Shown here: one piece after another, positions 62,950 to 64,000 of the stretch
How positions within the stretch are numbered: position 1 is the stretch's first letter
Layout: each line of letters opens with the position of its first letter
Assembly (NCBI RefSeq): GCF_000178955.2
Contig: NC_016631.1
Location: 4,650,001 to 4,714,000 of the forward strand
Source of the DNA: Granulicella mallensis MP5ACTX8
GTDB taxonomy: Bacteria > Acidobacteriota > Terriglobia > Terriglobales > Acidobacteriaceae
Length of the DNA stretch: 64,000 nucleotides
Direction: 5' to 3'
Position numbers and translations under genes: made by a program
Notes under the pieces: model-generated
Database searches by the model: none
What the model saw: the letters and a program-made list of their open reading frames with translations, nothing else
Told to the model about the DNA's origin: nothing

Positions 62950-64000
62950 TTGAAAAAGCACGTACTTTGTGTTTTGTGTTTCGTCTGCCTATTATCGTTC
63001 TTCATCAGTTCCGTTCGCCCTGCTTCTGGCCAGGGTGCCACCCTTGCTCCCTCGAAGCGAGTCGTCGTCAATTTGGGGCAGACTCCGTGGCAGTTCATCA
63101 AGGATCAGGACCCAACGAATGCCCAGTCGCCTAGCTTCAATGACTCTAGCTGGCAGCAAGTCGGCATCCCGTATTCCGCCGATCAGCTAGACACCTTTGT
63201 CAACACGCAAGCCGGTGGGGGCGCTCAGTTCCTGAGCGGCACTGTGATCTGGTATCGCAAGCACTTCACCATGGACCCGCAGTATGCGAACAGCAAGGTC
63301 GAAGTCGTCTTCGAGGGCGCTCACACGGGCGCTCAGGTCTATATCAATGGCCAGTTCCTTCCGGGAAACAGCGCGATCAACCCGCAGGCCACGCACGTTG
63401 TCGGCTTTGTTCCGTTCATCGTGGACCTTACGCCATACCTGAAATTCGACGGCTCGGACAATGTGCTGGCCGTTCGCGTTGCGAAGAATGCGGCCTGGTT
63501 TGTTGACCCAGGCTTCTCTGAATCATTCCGCTTCGGACAGGCCGACTCGGGGCTCTTCCGTCCGACCTACATGTACATTACAGACCCTGTACATATCCCA
63601 CAGAATATCTACGCGGGGCTTGGGACGTGGGGCACCTACGTGAATACGGTCTCCGCCAGCGCGACCACAGCGCAGGTCGAGGTCCAGACTAACGTTCTGA
63701 ACGAAGGTGCCAGCAGCCAGGATGTGACCCTGACGACCCAGATCGTCGATGCTCTCGGGAATGTCGTAGCCACGGCACAGGACGAGAAGACTCTTGCTCC
63801 AACAGGGGTTGCCGCATTCTCGCCGCATTCTCCGACCTTCGACCAGACGCTGACCGTGACCAACCCGACGCTCTGGTATCCGAACAACAGCATCTACGGC
63901 AAACCTTATATGTATAGGGTGTTCCATACGGTCAGCATCAACGGTGTCGTTATTGACGCTGTCCAGAGTCCGCTCGGCATCCGCACACTTACCTGGGACA
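62950..64000 (+). CDS. Glycoside hydrolase family 2-type protein, N-terminal part (cut by window edge)
   Basis: A frame from TTG 62950 (GAGGGAT upstream) runs open to the window end, 350 codons. It starts with a signal peptide (KKHVLCVLCFVCLLSFFISS) and then has a GH2 sugar-binding domain: LGQTPWQFIKDQDPTNAQSP, TVIWYRKHFTMDPQY, VFEGAHTGAQVYINGQFLPG, and later NPTLWYPNNS, the start of the immunoglobulin-like domain. The catalytic barrel lies beyond the window. GH2 enzymes include beta-galactosidases, mannosidases and glucuronidases; which one cannot be told here. Confidence 0.85.
   Translation, partial: MKKHVLCVLCFVCLLSFFISSVRPASGQGATLAPSKRVVVNLGQTPWQFIKDQDPTNAQSPSFNDSSWQQVGIPYSADQLDTFVNTQAGGGAQFLSGTVIWYRKHFTMDPQYANSKVEVVFEGAHTGAQVYINGQFLPGNSAINPQATHVVGFVPFIVDLTPYLKFDGSDNVLAVRVAKNAAWFVDPGFSESFRFGQADSGLFRPTYMYITDPVHIPQNIYAGLGTWGTYVNTVSASATTAQVEVQTNVLNEGASSQDVTLTTQIVDALGNVVATAQDEKTLAPTGVAAFSPHSPTFDQTLTVTNPTLWYPNNSIYGKPYMYRVFHTVSINGVVIDAVQSPLGIRTLTWD

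Overview
The window looks like chromosomal DNA of a GC-rich acidobacterium of the Terriglobia type (Granulicella, Terriglobus or Edaphobacter relatives). This is inferred from three Oar-like TonB-dependent receptors of about 1,140-1,240 residues with an N-terminal carboxypeptidase-regulatory-like domain, a Y_Y_Y/propeller histidine kinase, DUF3617, DUF2059 and DUF3761 proteins, and folded intergenic repeats. No rRNA or complete tRNA gene was found, and no CRISPR array or transposase.

Positions 1-37,900 read as core chromosome. They hold an M13 peptidase, a DMT exporter, a FUSC transporter, a threonine-synthase-like enzyme, a ParD/ParE remnant beside a Cof-type HAD hydrolase, a lytic transglycosylase, nrdR, an NAD-type isocitrate dehydrogenase, and then a spread-out lysine/diaminopimelate pathway: asd-lysC-dapB (14.9-18.2 kb), dapA (21.9 kb) and dapD (26.0 kb). 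A VapC-like toxin pair, an M29 aminopeptidase and a TMEM175-like channel lie between these. A cassette of an exported enolase-superfamily enzyme, a cupin and an exported alpha/beta hydrolase is joined to dapD by four-base start/stop overlaps. RNase J, a TonB-dependent receptor, an OPT transporter and a MerR/TPR protein follow.

At 37,997-38,041 lies only the 3' part (anticodon loop to CCA) of a tRNA-Thr(CGT) on the minus strand, the usual scar of a tRNA-targeting integrative element. To its right the sequence becomes accessory in character: gene remnants (squalene synthase, HipA), an orphan XRE-ParA protein, and a two-gene module at 40,996-44,801. In that module a small protein ends in a motif that is repeated, almost residue for residue, at the N-terminus of the next gene's STAND/NLR-like NTPase. 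This is the arrangement of a bacterial amyloid-signalling (BASS) immune or cell-death system and is the most interesting object here.

From 45.3 kb to the right end there is a glycan-use locus: two TonB-dependent receptors around a GH29 alpha-L-fucosidase, a propeller histidine kinase and a NarL-type regulator that are probably partners, and a GH2-type enzyme cut by the window edge. A HipBA toxin-antitoxin pair and an exported alpha/beta hydrolase lie within it. A 14-bp motif occurs upstream of one receptor and again upstream of the membrane gene next to the regulator, and may be the regulator's operator.
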